Below, one piece after another: positions 1-11,232 of a stretch of 64,000 bases of DNA. The first letter of the stretch is position 1, and every line of letters begins with the position of its first letter. Below the pieces are notes generated by a model that worked only from the letters and a program-made list of their open reading frames with translations, was not told the DNA's origin and did not search any database. Made by a program: the position numbers and the translations under genes. Origin of the DNA: Paragyromitra xinjiangensis (lineage: Eukaryota > Ascomycota > Pezizomycetes > Pezizales > Discinaceae); the NCBI GenBank assembly GCA_038503065.1, contig JBCAMK010000004.1, positions 1,005,001 through 1,069,000 on the forward strand, written 5' to 3'.

Positions 1-734
1 ACATCACCGAGTTTTTGATATTCTGTGTATTTACCTATTAACATCTATCTTCTGAGAGAAATGCTTTACCTGGGTTTGCGCTGACTGGCGTAGTTTACTA
101 AATATCCTTCCGCTAAGTATACGAGTGAGTCATATGCAACTGAGGGGTATTGCTGGTTCTAAAGCAATATTTGGTACACTTATTTCAAGTCATAGCTCAT
201 GAGTGAATGGCGGAAAGGGATTATGTTATAGCATAACTGTTATTGTGCGGGAGTATTCATAAACCATCTCCCTCGGCCGGAGTGGAAATGGTGTTTGATC
301 ATGGAATGTCACTCGGCCAAGTTGATACACACTTCCTCTAGCGGTTTCGTATCGACCATCTTCCGCCACCACTTTACCACAATGGCCAAGAGAACTGGAT
401 GGCTCAGGTCGTTCCCCAGGTTAAAAACATTTACCTGGCTTAACTTCTCACTAAAGTCGATAAATGAATCTATTCTAGCCAGCCCGGAAAAACCGAGGTT
501 CGGGACTGGTCTGATTGTTACCAATGTTTTTGCTACATGATGAAGGGTTTTAGTCCACAAGATGGTTGACTATTTTACTCAGTTCCACTACTAAGCGGTG
601 TTTCGAAACTTGACCTAAAGAAATTCTATCTTAATTCTATATAGCTCCAGCATCTCACCATCTTTTACGCATAAACCGAACTATTAAAGACCCTAAACAA
701 CAACACCAATCATCGTCCAAGATCCACCAAACAC
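1..734. other. Gene-free left edge
   Basis: I see no supportable gene here. A minus-strand open frame at 309-560 (about 83 codons) has a protein-like composition, but it lacks an ATG, recognisable splice signals and any motif I know. It could be the remnant of a gene that is otherwise gone or outside the window. The last 70 bases before 735 are the 3' flank of the TBP gene. Confidence 0.5.
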
Positions 735-1385
735 CTAACTCTCACGCCCCTCAAGCTTCTTAAACTCCGTCAAAACCGGATACATATCATCAAAAATCGC
801 CTCCATCGCCTCTCTCGTCTTCGCCCCAGTAACAACAACCCTCCCCGACGCAAAAACCAACATAACTCCTCTCCCTATAAGCCTGTAAACCAGTCCCGGA
901 AAAACCTCCGGCTCATACCGCGCAAACATCCAATCCTTCCTTACCAGTCCTTCCAGACGAACACTAAACCCCAGCGCACAAGTCGCGACCACATTCTGGA
1001 TCTTAAACTCCGTGAACTGGACTCGATACCCAATCTTTTGAATGATGCGGGTGAATTTACGGGCTGCGAGTCTGGCAAGATCTTCGGATTTGGCACCGGT
1101 TATTACGAGCTTGCCGGAGGAGAAGACTAGTGCGGTGGATTTGGGGTCGCGGATGCGGAGGATGATGGCGGCGAAACGCCGGGGTTTGTATTCGCTGTTT
1201 CGGGCGTGGAGGGCGATGGTTTTGAGGTCTAGGTGGGTTTGGAGGTTGACGGTTGCGACGATGTTCCTGGGAGAGCTGTTAGTAGAGGTTTATGGAAATT
1301 ATGGGGGGAGTACTTACTGGATTGTGGGACGGGTAGGTATGGCTCGTCCTGTATTGCTAGAAGGTGAAGGGGTTAGTGCGGGCAT
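735..1385 (-). CDS. Divergent TATA-binding protein (TBP-like), 199 aa
   Basis: Exons are 1385-1318 and 1266-735; the 51-nt intron (1317-1267) starts GTAAGTA and ends CAG, and the join restores the conserved Q-N-I-V-A-T-V entry into the first TBP half-repeat. TBP nucleates pre-initiation complexes at Pol I, II and III promoters. Both saddle repeats are present. The DNA-contacting residues known from yeast TBP all have counterparts: the Asn/Val pairs in QNIVATV and IQNVVATC, and the intercalating Phe residues in RFAA, LVFSSG, EVFPG and LVFASG. The N-terminal extension is only about 23 residues. The second repeat is unusual: the segment between YEPEVFPGLVYR and VFASG is one residue shorter and quite different from the nearly invariant sequence of canonical fungal TBPs, and E-L-F has become E-V-F. 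It is therefore either a TBP paralogue or a fast-evolving sole TBP. The coding strand changes from C-rich at the 5' end to G-rich at the 3' end. Confidence 0.9.
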
Positions 1386-2130
1386 GGTAATTCTGGCGGG
1401 TTGTAAAGAGCTTTAAGTCGATTATCGTTATCTTGATATCACTGTAGTGAACTTTGGCGTGATGGTGGAATTAATGTTAAGGACGTTCTATCGCATATAT
1501 TTATAGTCTATCTAGTAGCACAGTACATTCAAGATAGCCAAACATGAAAGTTTCAAAAGCCCATGGCGATATCAAGATAGCACAACAAGAAAGTTTCAAG
1601 AGCCCAACGACAATATCAAGATAGTTCCATGTCCTTAAAATTGCAGCTAATCTTGAAAGATCGTTCCACCTGTGCTGAAACGTAGTGGCACATAAATATT
1701 TTTTACGCAATGGTGGAATGTTGGAGGTATGTATACTAGAAGATTTGTCATCTGGGTTGTTTCCCACTATGTACTGCTATCACCTACACCATTCATCTAG
1801 ACAACCTGCGCAGTTCAAAGTTTTGTTTAGTGATGTTGCCTACTGGTTAATCACTCGTCCCGTGGGTGTTTATTCTGTCAACCCGAGAAGAAGGGTCATC
1901 ACCCATCACTCGGCACTTTGAAAAGCTCCCTGTTAGGGATGCTTCCCGGTGTGGGACGTGGCTTCGGGGTCGGAAATAATTAAGAGACAGGCACCTAGAG
2001 GGATATTTAGATAGGGGCTGTACTGCCCCCTGGCAAGCAAGCAATCAAGTCTTCTATTCTCCCTTCGTGCCTAATATTACAACACTCCAACATCCAATCC
2101 CCCCACAACCTATGATACACCCCCTTCCCC
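1386..2130. other. Intergenic, TBP start to ETF-QO stop
   Basis: This is the TBP upstream region followed by the ETF-QO 3' flank. The overlapping open frames on both strands at 1501-2044 show no conserved motif. A degenerate two-unit tandem repeat at 1538-1624 is listed separately. Confidence 0.5.
1538..1624. repeat. Degenerate tandem duplication, two units of about 43 bp
   Basis: Units 1538-1580 and 1581-1624 share GAAAGTTTCAA, AGCCCA and ATATCAAGATAG in the same order. A further AAGATAG precedes the first unit. I see no coding frame across them and their function is unknown. Confidence 0.6.
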
Positions 2131-4018
2131 TCAAGTCATATAATACTTCGGCCCCTCTCCTCCCTGCGGCGTAGTCCACTCAATATCCTGACTCGGCGCC
2201 TTAATATCACACGTCTTACAATGAATACAATTCTGCGCATTAATCACGAACCTCACACCCACCTCCTTCGTCTCATCCTCCACATACTCATACACCCCCG
2301 CCGGACAAAACTTCCCCTCCAACCCCTTAAATCTCGGCCACTCCCTCTCCGCATGTTTATCCCAATCCTTCACCCTCAAATGTACCGGCTGATCCTCCTC
2401 ATGATTCGTCCCCGTCCTCGACACCGAAGTCAGAATATCAAAACTCAACACCCCGTCCGGCTTCGGGTATTCAATTTTTTTCGACTCTGCAGCTGTTTTT
2501 GTCGCTGCCCAGTCCGGACTCGGGTGATGCAGTGTCCACGGTACGCGGCCCTTAAGCACATACGCCTCTAACCCAGAGTACAACACACCCGCGACTAAAC
2601 CCCGATGGAAGCTAGGTCTCATATTCCGAACTTGTTTAAGTTCCTTCCAGATTGAGCTACTACGGAGAGCGTCTTCGTAGTTATATAGCATTACGGTATC
2701 GCCCTTGCCGCTCCCCGATAGAGCCTGGTAAGTTGCGTTTGCGGCCAACATGCCGGATTTCATCGCTGTGTGGGTTCCTTTGATTTTCGGGACGTTGAGG
2801 AAGCCGGCGGTGTCGCCGATTAGGGCGCCACCGGGGAAGGTGCAGCGGGGGATGGACTGGAAGCCGCCTTCGTTGAGGGCGCGGGCACCGTAGGAGATGC
2901 AGCGGCCGCCGGAGAGGACGGTGGAGAAGAAAGGGTGGTGTTTCATGCGTTGGAATTCAGAGTACGGGGAGAGGTAGGGGTTTGGGTAGTCCTGTTGGTG
3001 TTAGTGGTGGATGGAGGAGGAGGGAGGGGGTGCGTACTAGGCCTACGACGAGTCCGAGGGATACTTTGTTTTCGCCAAAATGGTACATCCAGCTTCCGCC
3101 GTAGGTGTTTGATGGGAGTGGCCAGCCGAGGGTGTGGCTTACTTGGCCTTTAACGAAGTTTTCTGGTTTTATCTCCCATACCTCCTTCAATCCGATACCG
3201 TAGGTTTGGGGCTCCGAGTCCTTTCGTAGATCGAACTTTTTGATAACCTGCTTTGTAAGGCTTCCATGACAGCCCTCGGCGAATAGTGTACACCGCGCAT
3301 GAAACTCCATTCCTCTTTCGAATGACGGCTTTGGCTTCCCATCCCTCCCAAGACCTAGATCATTCGTCGCGACACCTTTAACCCCCCCATCAGGTCCATA
3401 CAACACCTCCGAAGCCGCAAACCCAGGGTAGACCTCAACGCCGACTTCCTCCGCGCGCTCAGCCAGCCATTTCACAAGCTCGTTCAAGCTCACGATGTAA
3501 TTTCCATGATTATTCATCTGCGGGGGACCCGGCATCGGGATTGCTCGGTTCTTGGTCAGGAATCGCATCCGATCTGACGTCACGGGAGTAACGCCCTTAA
3601 ACTGGTTTTCGTTCTCGGGGGAGTTCCAGTCTGGGAGTAACTCGTTGAGAGCACTGGGTTCTATGACGGCGCCGGAGAGAATGTGTGCGCCCATGTCGCC
3701 GGCCTTTTCGAGGAGGATGACACGGAAGTCTTCATTGTTGGCTTCGTTTGCGAGCTGTTTTAGTCGGATTGCGGCAGAGAGACCGGCTGGGCCTCCCCCG
3801 ACTATTACGACGTCGACTTCGTCGGATTCGCGGGCTTCGAAAAGAGGGTTGTCGTCGTTGAGACGGCGGGAGGCGTGGAAGTTGCGGGGAGTGGTGAGTT
3901 TTAGGTGGGGTTGGGGTCGTAGTCGGGGGAGTTGGCGGGATGTTGAGAGGAGTGAGTGGGCTGGGGAGAATGCTACTCGTCGTAGGAGAATTGAAGAGAT
4001 TCTTCGAGATGCTGCCAT
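2131..4018 (-). CDS. CIR2: Electron transfer flavoprotein-ubiquinone oxidoreductase, mitochondrial, 613 aa
   Basis: Exons are 4018-3038 and 2991-2131, with a 46-nt intron (3037-2992, GTACGC...CAG). The join gives the family sequence [14 protein letters not shown]. The enzyme passes electrons from ETF to ubiquinone in the inner mitochondrial membrane during fatty-acid and amino-acid oxidation. Residues 1-50 are rich in Arg, Ser and Leu, like a mitochondrial presequence. The FAD-binding motif [10 protein letters not shown] is at about 71-80. [20 protein letters not shown] is the second conserved FAD/membrane segment. The C-terminal 4Fe-4S ligands are Cys556 and the CxxCxxC triplet at 582, 585 and 588. 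Length is close to other fungal members. The coding strand shows C-rich to G-rich skew in each of its two exons. No frame damage was seen. Confidence 0.95.
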
Positions 4019-7000
4019 TGTGGTTGGAGTTGTAGACTAGATATTGGATTGAGGGTATAAAAGAGCCTAGGGGCGAGTATCTCGAATATCTCGACTTGTG
4101 GACTCCTCGGTTGAAGATTCAGAGTTCGGAATCTAAATTTTCCCCACGTCAGTTTCCGGACTAGCTAAGCATGTGAGAAGCCGGGGATAACCAGCTTTGT
4201 GGCACAGAAAAGTTGGTTAATGAACCCCACATCTCTTCTCCGGTGGGACTGGCCAATGGGGGGAAAGATGTTGTAATGGTTCCTGACTGTGGCGTGAGGC
4301 TGGTGAAACATGGAGTCTCACTCGGTGAGACGGTGTGAGTGCAGATAGAATGGGATGGATGGATTGATTGGTTCATTGATGGAGATAGAATGGAGAAGTG
4401 GTTGGCTGAGGGGGTTGGTTTTTAAACCGTCCTGTGTGTTCGCTCGCTTGCTGACGGCTTCTGTTGTTCACTCTCCACAACATACGCAAACAACACCACT
4501 TGAGAAGAAACAACTCCGTTAGACATTCATTCTACACCAAAAATCTATTTAGTTCTTTCTCTACTTCATGATAACACCCCGCTCACGACACGGGGGAAAT
4601 CGCATACATTCAAGCAAGCAAATTCCTTTTCAGAATCCCAACACAGCATTTATTTCCATCATGACATTTGTCCTGTCTGCAACCAAGACATTATCACCAA
4701 TTTACATGATTCTACAATCGCTGAGACTATGGATTCTGAAAGGGGAAGACAAGTTGGCAATTGAACCAGGACTAAAAGATTTTAGGCGAAAACGACATGA
4801 GTACATTAAGACCGGACTCATCCATAGAGTATCAGTATTCCTTGTTGCGAACTAGTGCCTGCTCTCACAGTCACTCCTTACACCTAACTGCAAGATGTGA
4901 TTGTCAGCATCTTTTATTAGATGAGATTTCTATCGTCAGGGGATTTGGGGATCTCTAGACAAGAGGTGGGAGAAACAACATTCCACACTTTCACCTAGAT
5001 TGAGTGGTGAACGAGTGTATTCAACATCCTTTGGTTCCTTTGATGATTTCGGAACCTTTCCTACCATTCAGTCGCTGTTTAGAACGCAAGCGTTCGCGTC
5101 TATTTAAGTCTGAGGTTCATAGAGGATTTATTGCGGATGAATCAAGAATAGCCCATTGGATATCAGACTCTGCGAATGTTTGGGCATATTGCGTGTTCAC
5201 AGCGACTCTTACAACCCTCAACAGACATAGGTCCATATTTGGTCAACGAGCTTTTCACAAACATTAGAGATACGCTCTTCGGCGGTTCCGAAACGAAGAA
5301 AAATATTCACCATAACAAAGATACTTTAAACCCCGCTCATTCTACTGTGCTAACTACATGATGGCGATAGTGAGTGGTGGAGGTATTATCGAAATAATCA
5401 TCAGGCTAAAGACATTTCACAAAGCTTGATCAGGAGGTGGCATTTAGTCCCGACGAACCGGCCGTTAAATACACAGCTACCTAGGACTCGCACAACTGAT
5501 TACTTACCGGGCATATTCCTAACTCGCAGACTCCCAGCCTACCTCTACCATTATACAGGAACACAATACATTAAAAACGGACCGAACGGGCCTCATCGCT
5601 AAGGTCTATTACGCAGACTACCACACTACTACCGGGTTCGAGAACGGAATGACATTGACGGTTTACCACTAGCTAGAGAAAGATATTCGCAAGTACTATT
5701 ATGTCTCTACCAATCGATACAATGTTTCTCTGGTGCATATAACCCAATCCTAGGCAGAGAACCAGAGAGGTATTACTCGAAGATTTCAAGACTCTCCATG
5801 GTTAGTTCCGAGGACCATAGTGTTTCGTGACAATTGCGTTGGTTCTGAGTAAGTACCTTGGAAATATTCGTCTTCCTTACCGATATAAATATTATCGAGA
5901 CACTCGAAGCCGCAGAAAAGAAATAGAATAACAATTCATTTTTGCCTGCAACAAGAAACAAGGTGTTCTACGATATCCGGAAGTGGCTTCCGACTTGTCA
6001 TCCCTCTGGATACATCTATCAACATATTGCCGGTGTCTAAACTGTATTCAATCTCCGCGGACAAAAAGTTATTCAGACAGGACCAATACCAAAAGGGGTT
6101 ATATTGTACTCAGTCTTCAGGGTGGAAGAGGATACTGGGAGGCAAAACAGCATTCTGGATGATGAGCACGAACTATGGGTGATAGACGTATTGTATCAAC
6201 AATTACTGGAGAAACTTCGCACTGGGATAAGGTTATTGTTTGGGTGGTTCTGGCTGGGTAAGTTTCTTAGTGTTGTTTCGGCGTTTGCTTGTGTTTGGCT
6301 TACATGTAGGATAGGATTGTAATCTGGTTTACTTGATCTGGGGTTACTACCTGGGTCCACAGGGGCCCATAATCTCAGCAGAAGATCACGCACAAGTACA
6401 CAGCTCAAGTGTAAAGTGTTTGAGTGTTTGGATGTGGGAAAACTAGCTCTCGCAGATCCAGACGAACCATTGTCATTGTCTTCACGAAACACTTTGGCGT
6501 TTCATAAATCAGCTAGCGGAGTATCCTATTGCCACTAAACTGTTATGAACGTTACGACAAGGGGTAATCGCCCCTCCCCGCAGCTCTACTCCACACGCCT
6601 AACTCATTCACAGTGTTACGGGTATCAAAAAAACAAACACATGATCTCTTTGACGGCCGAAAAAGTAGAAGTTTCGTGGTATCATTCTTTTGTCAAGTCG
6701 ACGGCATCAAATCTCCTCGTACACCGATCTCGAGCACCTATCGGTTGGATATTATCATTAAGAGCCGGGTGTTGAGCAATCTCAAGAAAGCAGCAAACCT
6801 ACCAAAGTCCGAATACATTACTTGGAGATTGGCTGGTGAAAGGCAGAAATTGGTTTTAGAGACGAAGAAGGGGCGCGACTCCCCAAAATATTCGGGCACT
6901 AGCACTATAATTACGATTCAAGGAGCTGAATTAATACAGGAGATGCCGGGATATTTTGGTTCCAGTGTTTACTATCAAGTTACTAAGGACTATTTTAATT

Positions 7001-8093
7001 GGTGTGAAGAAGGGAGCTCCACTTCGTAGAACCCAGAGAATTCCTAGTTTCGCCATTAGAAATCCTCGTACGTACTATTAATGAAAATAGGAATTAATAA
7101 GATACTGCACTCCTATACTTCAGCTAGTTGTGTCCCAGCCAGCTTTCTGCGAGAATGATCTAGCTGAATTTATCCCGTTTGACTAAGGTTCAATGTTACG
7201 GGGATATCTTATCGTATCCTCTAGCGATACTAGGGCGCTTAATGCACTAGATTATTAAAGCAATTGGAACTGCACAACCCAGAGTTACGATCAATCACTT
7301 GGGAACACAAGTCGAGTGATCTTTTGCGATGTACAAAAACAGAAGCGATCGGTTTTCAAGGCTTTCCCTGAAAAACGTGGGGAGCTAAATCTTCACGCTT
7401 TCACTAACTTTTGATCCTAGGACCAATCACGGAGTCCCAAAGATACAGTTTTACTGCCCTCTACGATAGACTATTGCGGTGCCGGCTACCCTTGGAGGCT
7501 CTAGGGGCGTTATCGGAAGCAACTTGGGACAGTCCAACCGCTTCTTCGGGGTCGTGAGAATGCTCCCGTTAGCTCGCGTTGTGAGAAAAGGGAGTAAGTT
7601 TAACCACGGCTGACGACTAAAAGCACCAAACGGATTTGATCATCCCTTCCATAAATGTTTTGATGCGTATTTCTATACGAAGCTGGTTGGACTGATATTT
7701 AAGCCTCTATATTGCTTTTTATGCATGCAGATCCAAGGCTTATGTTCTGATGATCCATCCTTATTACTGGATATGCGTATATGGCAGTTTTAGCCGCTAC
7801 TGGTCGAGTCGTGAGTCAAAGGAAAAAGAAAAGAAAACTCAACAAGGTTTTCTCGACTGGGAAGAGGAACTCTAAGGTTCTGCTGGCAAGGAATAAGGTG
7901 CTATCTGGTACTGACTTATGTCTGCGTGGTAGGGAATTAATCGAGTTCGCAGCACCACCATTCAATAATAGAACGAGATCCATGAAGATAGATACCCACA
8001 TAGCGTACCACTAGTCACTAACTACAAATCACGGTCACTTAAAAATCCCAGTAGTCTAGCTAATTGGAGAACTGGATAGACACCCCGTTTCTA
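4019..8093. other. Gene-poor 4.1 kb stretch
   Basis: The first part (4019 to about 4450) is the ETF-QO upstream region. The rest contains only short open frames on both strands (for example 4568-4855, 5004-5267, 6104-6322, 6613-7029 and 7781-8014). None joins across plausible splice sites into a protein I recognise. The frame 6613-7029 (139 codons) is the longest and ends in TAG; it has no recognisable domain. This may be decayed coding or transposon sequence, but I cannot name a source. Confidence 0.4.
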
Positions 8094-9077
8094 TCACTTA
8101 CGGGAAATCTTCCAATACTTCCTAAGCCTCTTATTATTACTCGCGCCAGCCGTCGGATCCCCCTTTATACACGCCTTCCACACCGACCTCAACCTATTCG
8201 TCCTCCCCGTTCCACACGCCAACCGCCAATACTCCAACCCCCCGCGCGGCTTCCTCTCATCATAGTACCTCCCCCCCAAAAGCGGAATCAACCCCTTCAT
8301 CTGAAACAGTTTAATAGCCTCCGCAGCCTGCGACCGCAACGCCCACTCAAACGCCGTCTGGCCGGACTGACAACGTATAGTAGTACTAGCACCCCTACTA
8401 AGCAAGATCTCAATCATCTCCAGATCCCCAAACCGGGAAGCCTCGTGTAGCGCCGTCGCACCAATGATCTTATCCTGCGCATCGATGGGGGCTCCACGGT
8501 CTATGAGGAGGTTGACGATATCCGCGTTCCATTTCCATTCCATACACGCAGGGTGTCGAGTAGTCCATACCCCCACATGGTGTCTCATAGTGCAAGCCAA
8601 GAGAGGTAATTCAGTATCGACGCGGGCGCCGCGGTCTAGTAGCAGTCGCACAATGGGCTCTCGCCCACAGTGGACGGCATAGTGGAGTGGTGTCTCGCCG
8701 TGTCGAATGTTGGCGTCGATATCCGCGCCTTTGCAGAGGAGGGTTTTAATTATTGCTTCGTTCCCACTACAGGCTGCGAAGTGGAGTAGTGTTTCGTTGA
8801 CCCCGCCGACGTGGCATTGAGTAACGTCGAAGCCTTTCTCTAAGAGGATTCTGAAGAGTCCGTCGTAGCCTTTCCATGCTGCCCAGTGTAATGTGCAGGT
8901 GATGGGGGGGAAGTTATCTCTGCGCACAACACGGGGACGGCTTGCGTGCTCTTGGAGTGATTGTGTGAGGAGGACGGTGAGACGACGGTTCACGCGGAGG
9001 AGGGAGTTGAGGTCTTGCGTGTCGAGTGGTGAGGCGATTATGAGGAGGAGCTCGTTGGGTAGACTGAGGAGGGACAT
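8094..9077 (-). CDS. F-box/ankyrin-repeat protein, 327 aa
   Basis: This is a single uninterrupted frame. Residues 1-40 (LSLPNELLLIIASPLDTQDL then a Leu/Arg-rich helix) look like a fungal F-box, which would link the protein to Skp1-Cullin ubiquitin ligases. Ankyrin repeats follow from about residue 60 to 265; clear units are TLLHFAACSGNEAIIKTLL, TPLHYAVHCGREPIVRLLL and TALHEASRFGDLEMIEILL, each about 33 residues and ending in a G-A/G-x-D type turn. A repeat around 165-190 is interrupted by a Trp/His/Cys-rich insert. The basic C-terminus (KRLRKYWKISRK) has no known motif. Such proteins are numerous in filamentous fungi and their targets are unknown, so substrate and role cannot be assigned. The coding strand is C-rich at the 5' end and G-rich at the 3' end. 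Confidence 0.85.
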   Translation of the reverse strand: MSLLSLPNELLLIIASPLDTQDLNSLLRVNRRLTVLLTQSLQEHASRPRVVRRDNFPPITCTLHWAAWKGYDGLFRILLEKGFDVTQCHVGGVNETLLHFAACSGNEAIIKTLLCKGADIDANIRHGETPLHYAVHCGREPIVRLLLDRGARVDTELPLLACTMRHHVGVWTTRHPACMEWKWNADIVNLLIDRGAPIDAQDKIIGATALHEASRFGDLEMIEILLSRGASTTIRCQSGQTAFEWALRSQAAEAIKLFQMKGLIPLLGGRYYDERKPRGGLEYWRLACGTGRTNRLRSVWKACIKGDPTAGASNNKRLRKYWKISRK

Positions 9078-9994
9078 TGTGGATGGTTTGGGTAGCGGAA
9101 TTGGAAGAAGGTGGTGCGTTTTACGTAGGCTGAGGGTTACACGGAGTGGCGGCCTCGTCCGCCAATCATTTTGAGGTGTGGGTTTGGGTAGTGTTGGTTT
9201 GGTGGTGTCTTGTGGCTGCTTGGTTTATGACTTGATTTGGGGATTGGGGTGGTTTGTGTGTGCTTAAGGTTGTTTTGTGCTCAAACGGATACTTGGAGTA
9301 TCCTACTGCTGGAGTCATGGGAAATCACTCATAGGCACATAAGCCCGTCGGTAGTCAATGAGGGAATAGTTCCAATAGCTAGCTAGTAGTATCCGTATAT
9401 AGGAGTCAGTGGATAGGGAGAGGCTAGTTAGGTATAACTCAAGATGGTAAAGATGCCAAGACCATAATTGAAGGCAAATGCTAGAGTTAGTAGAGGAGAT
9501 TATCTTGGAGAGTACAAGGCTAGCTATCACCATTCCTGAACCTTGCATAGAAAAACAGCAAGGCCTACATGTAGTTTCGTTGAAGGCGCTGAAAACGTTC
9601 AGTACTCAATTAATTTAAAGTATATCACTCCTATCATCTATTGACACGTACAGAAGATGAAGGTATCTTCAGGCTGTGCTCGGGCTTAGTAGTTGCATTA
9701 TAAGGCTTGCTGGTGCGCAACACAGTATGTTTGTAGCTACTTACTGGTAGTAACGTAACATCGTGAGAGATATTCTACCTGCAGCAGAGACGAACCAAAC
9801 AAACACCCAATATTCTCAACCCAGCAGAGTATCAAAACCCTCGAGTGATAATCAATGATCCTCCGAACTCAATTGACTCATAAATTACCCGGCTTTCGCC
9901 CTCCCCACCAAAATCCTCAGTTTTATGATTCACACATAAAGGTATATATCTTCCTCCCCATTCCCACTCCCCACCACTTACTACAATCCCCACA
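9078..9994. other. Divergent intergenic region between ankyrin gene and CDC123
   Basis: This interval holds the upstream regions of two divergently transcribed genes. It is AT-rich in the middle (about 9300-9800), and only random-looking short open frames are present. The CDC123-proximal end is strongly C/T-rich, as is common in fungal leaders. Confidence 0.5.
9943..9949 (+). promoter_or_regulatory. Possible TATA element for CDC123
   Basis: A TATATAT core lies 46 nt upstream of the CDC123 ATG and is followed by a C/T-rich tract. The spacing is short for a TATA box, so it may instead lie in the 5' leader. No transcript evidence is available. Confidence 0.25.
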
Positions 9995-11092
9995 ATGGCC
10001 TCCTCCACCCCCCCCTCCCTCGACCCCCCCAAATCCCTCCTCGACATCTTCCCCCCCGTCCACAAAACCCACATCCTCAACTGCGCTTTCGCCTCCTGGC
10101 ACTCCCTCTACCGCACCTCGACCCCCAAAGCACGCACAATCCCCCTAACCCCCGAATTCCTCACCTACCTCCACGAAGACGGAATCGTCCTCCCAGACGA
10201 CGAAGAACAACTCACCACCCTATCCGACAGCGACAACTCCTCTGACGAAACCGACACCGAAGACCCCCCCTCCCCCACCAACCCAACCCAACGCTTCCCA
10301 GACCTCCACTCCAAAATCAAAACCACAATCCGAGAACTAGGCGGCAAGGTATGCCCCAAACTAAACTGGAGCAGTCCCAAAGACGCAGCATTCATGACCG
10401 CAACAAACACCCTCGAGTGTAGGACCCCCGGAGACATCTACCTCCTCCTCAAGAGCTCAGACTTCGTCACCCACGACCTCGAACATGCGTTTAGAGACTG
10501 TGTGGAAGATGAAGAAGAGGACACTCCGGATATCCCGTACCATCTTACACTACGGAAATGGTTCCCTCTCAACCCCTCGCTTGAGTTCAGGGTCTTTGTG
10601 TCCTCGAGACGAATCCTCGCTATCTCACAGCGGGATCTTAATCATTACGATTTCCTCTCAACTCTCCGTCCGGTCCTTATCACGGCTATTGAGGGTTTCT
10701 TTGCGTCCACGCTGAAGGATACGTTCCCGGATCCAGACTACGTCTTCGACGTGTACATTCCGCATAGTGAGGATCCGGATGCTCCGCGGGTGTGGCTGAT
10801 TGATATCAACCCGTTTGCGCCACGTACGGACTCGATTCTGTTTTCGTGGGTTGAGGTGCTGCGGCTACGGAATGGGGAGGGGGTGCAGGAGGTGGAGTTG
10901 AGGATCGTGGAGAGGGATGATCCGGAGGCGTATCAGTTTGTGACGCCGCAGTATGGGGCGAGTAAGCTGCCGAGGGATGTGGTGGAGGTGGGGCTGGAGG
11001 GGGAGGAGGCGGTGTGGGAGTTTGCGAGACGGTGGAGGGATGTTGTGGATAAGGCGGAGAGGGAGAGGGAGGAAAGGACTGCGGGGAGGTAG
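9995..11092 (+). CDS. CDC123: CDC123 family eIF2-assembly chaperone, 365 aa
   Basis: This is a single-exon gene. CDC123 is an ATP-grasp-fold protein that promotes joining of eIF2 gamma with eIF2 alpha and so supports translation initiation and cell-cycle entry. Family signatures are clear: KLNWSSPKDAAFM near residue 123, a D-I-Y-L-L-L-K-S-S segment, LRKWFPLNPSLEFRVFV followed by ILAISQRDLNHYDF, and the WLIDINPFAPRTDSILFSW metal/nucleotide-site motif near residue 270. An acidic Asp/Glu/Ser stretch at about 65-92 is a variable insert. The C-terminal 40 residues are charged and probably flexible. The start at 9995 follows CACA and gives normal family length. The first third uses almost only C-ending codons and the last third mostly G-ending codons, one of the clearest cases of the skew switch in the window. 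Confidence 0.95.
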   Translation: MASSTPPSLDPPKSLLDIFPPVHKTHILNCAFASWHSLYRTSTPKARTIPLTPEFLTYLHEDGIVLPDDEEQLTTLSDSDNSSDETDTEDPPSPTNPTQRFPDLHSKIKTTIRELGGKVCPKLNWSSPKDAAFMTATNTLECRTPGDIYLLLKSSDFVTHDLEHAFRDCVEDEEEDTPDIPYHLTLRKWFPLNPSLEFRVFVSSRRILAISQRDLNHYDFLSTLRPVLITAIEGFFASTLKDTFPDPDYVFDVYIPHSEDPDAPRVWLIDINPFAPRTDSILFSWVEVLRLRNGEGVQEVELRIVERDDPEAYQFVTPQYGASKLPRDVVEVGLEGEEAVWEFARRWRDVVDKAEREREERTAGR

Positions 11093-11232
11093 AGCTGGAT
11101 AAGGGCTAGGAATTGGCGTTTTTTGTGGAGTTTTGTTTTTTGTAGTTTTAGAATTACATTCTTGTAGATTATAATATCTACCCGGCGGCAAGAAAGAAAA
11201 AAAGTACATGTCCATCACAGCTTCTCACTCGC

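Noticed and set aside
2221..2571. 116-codon plus-strand frame
   Set aside because: Shadow of ETF-QO exon 2.
10165..11218. Minus-strand frames opposite CDC123, including a His/Pro/Leu-rich one
   Set aside because: Composition follows from the biased codons of CDC123. There are no motifs and no splice structure.
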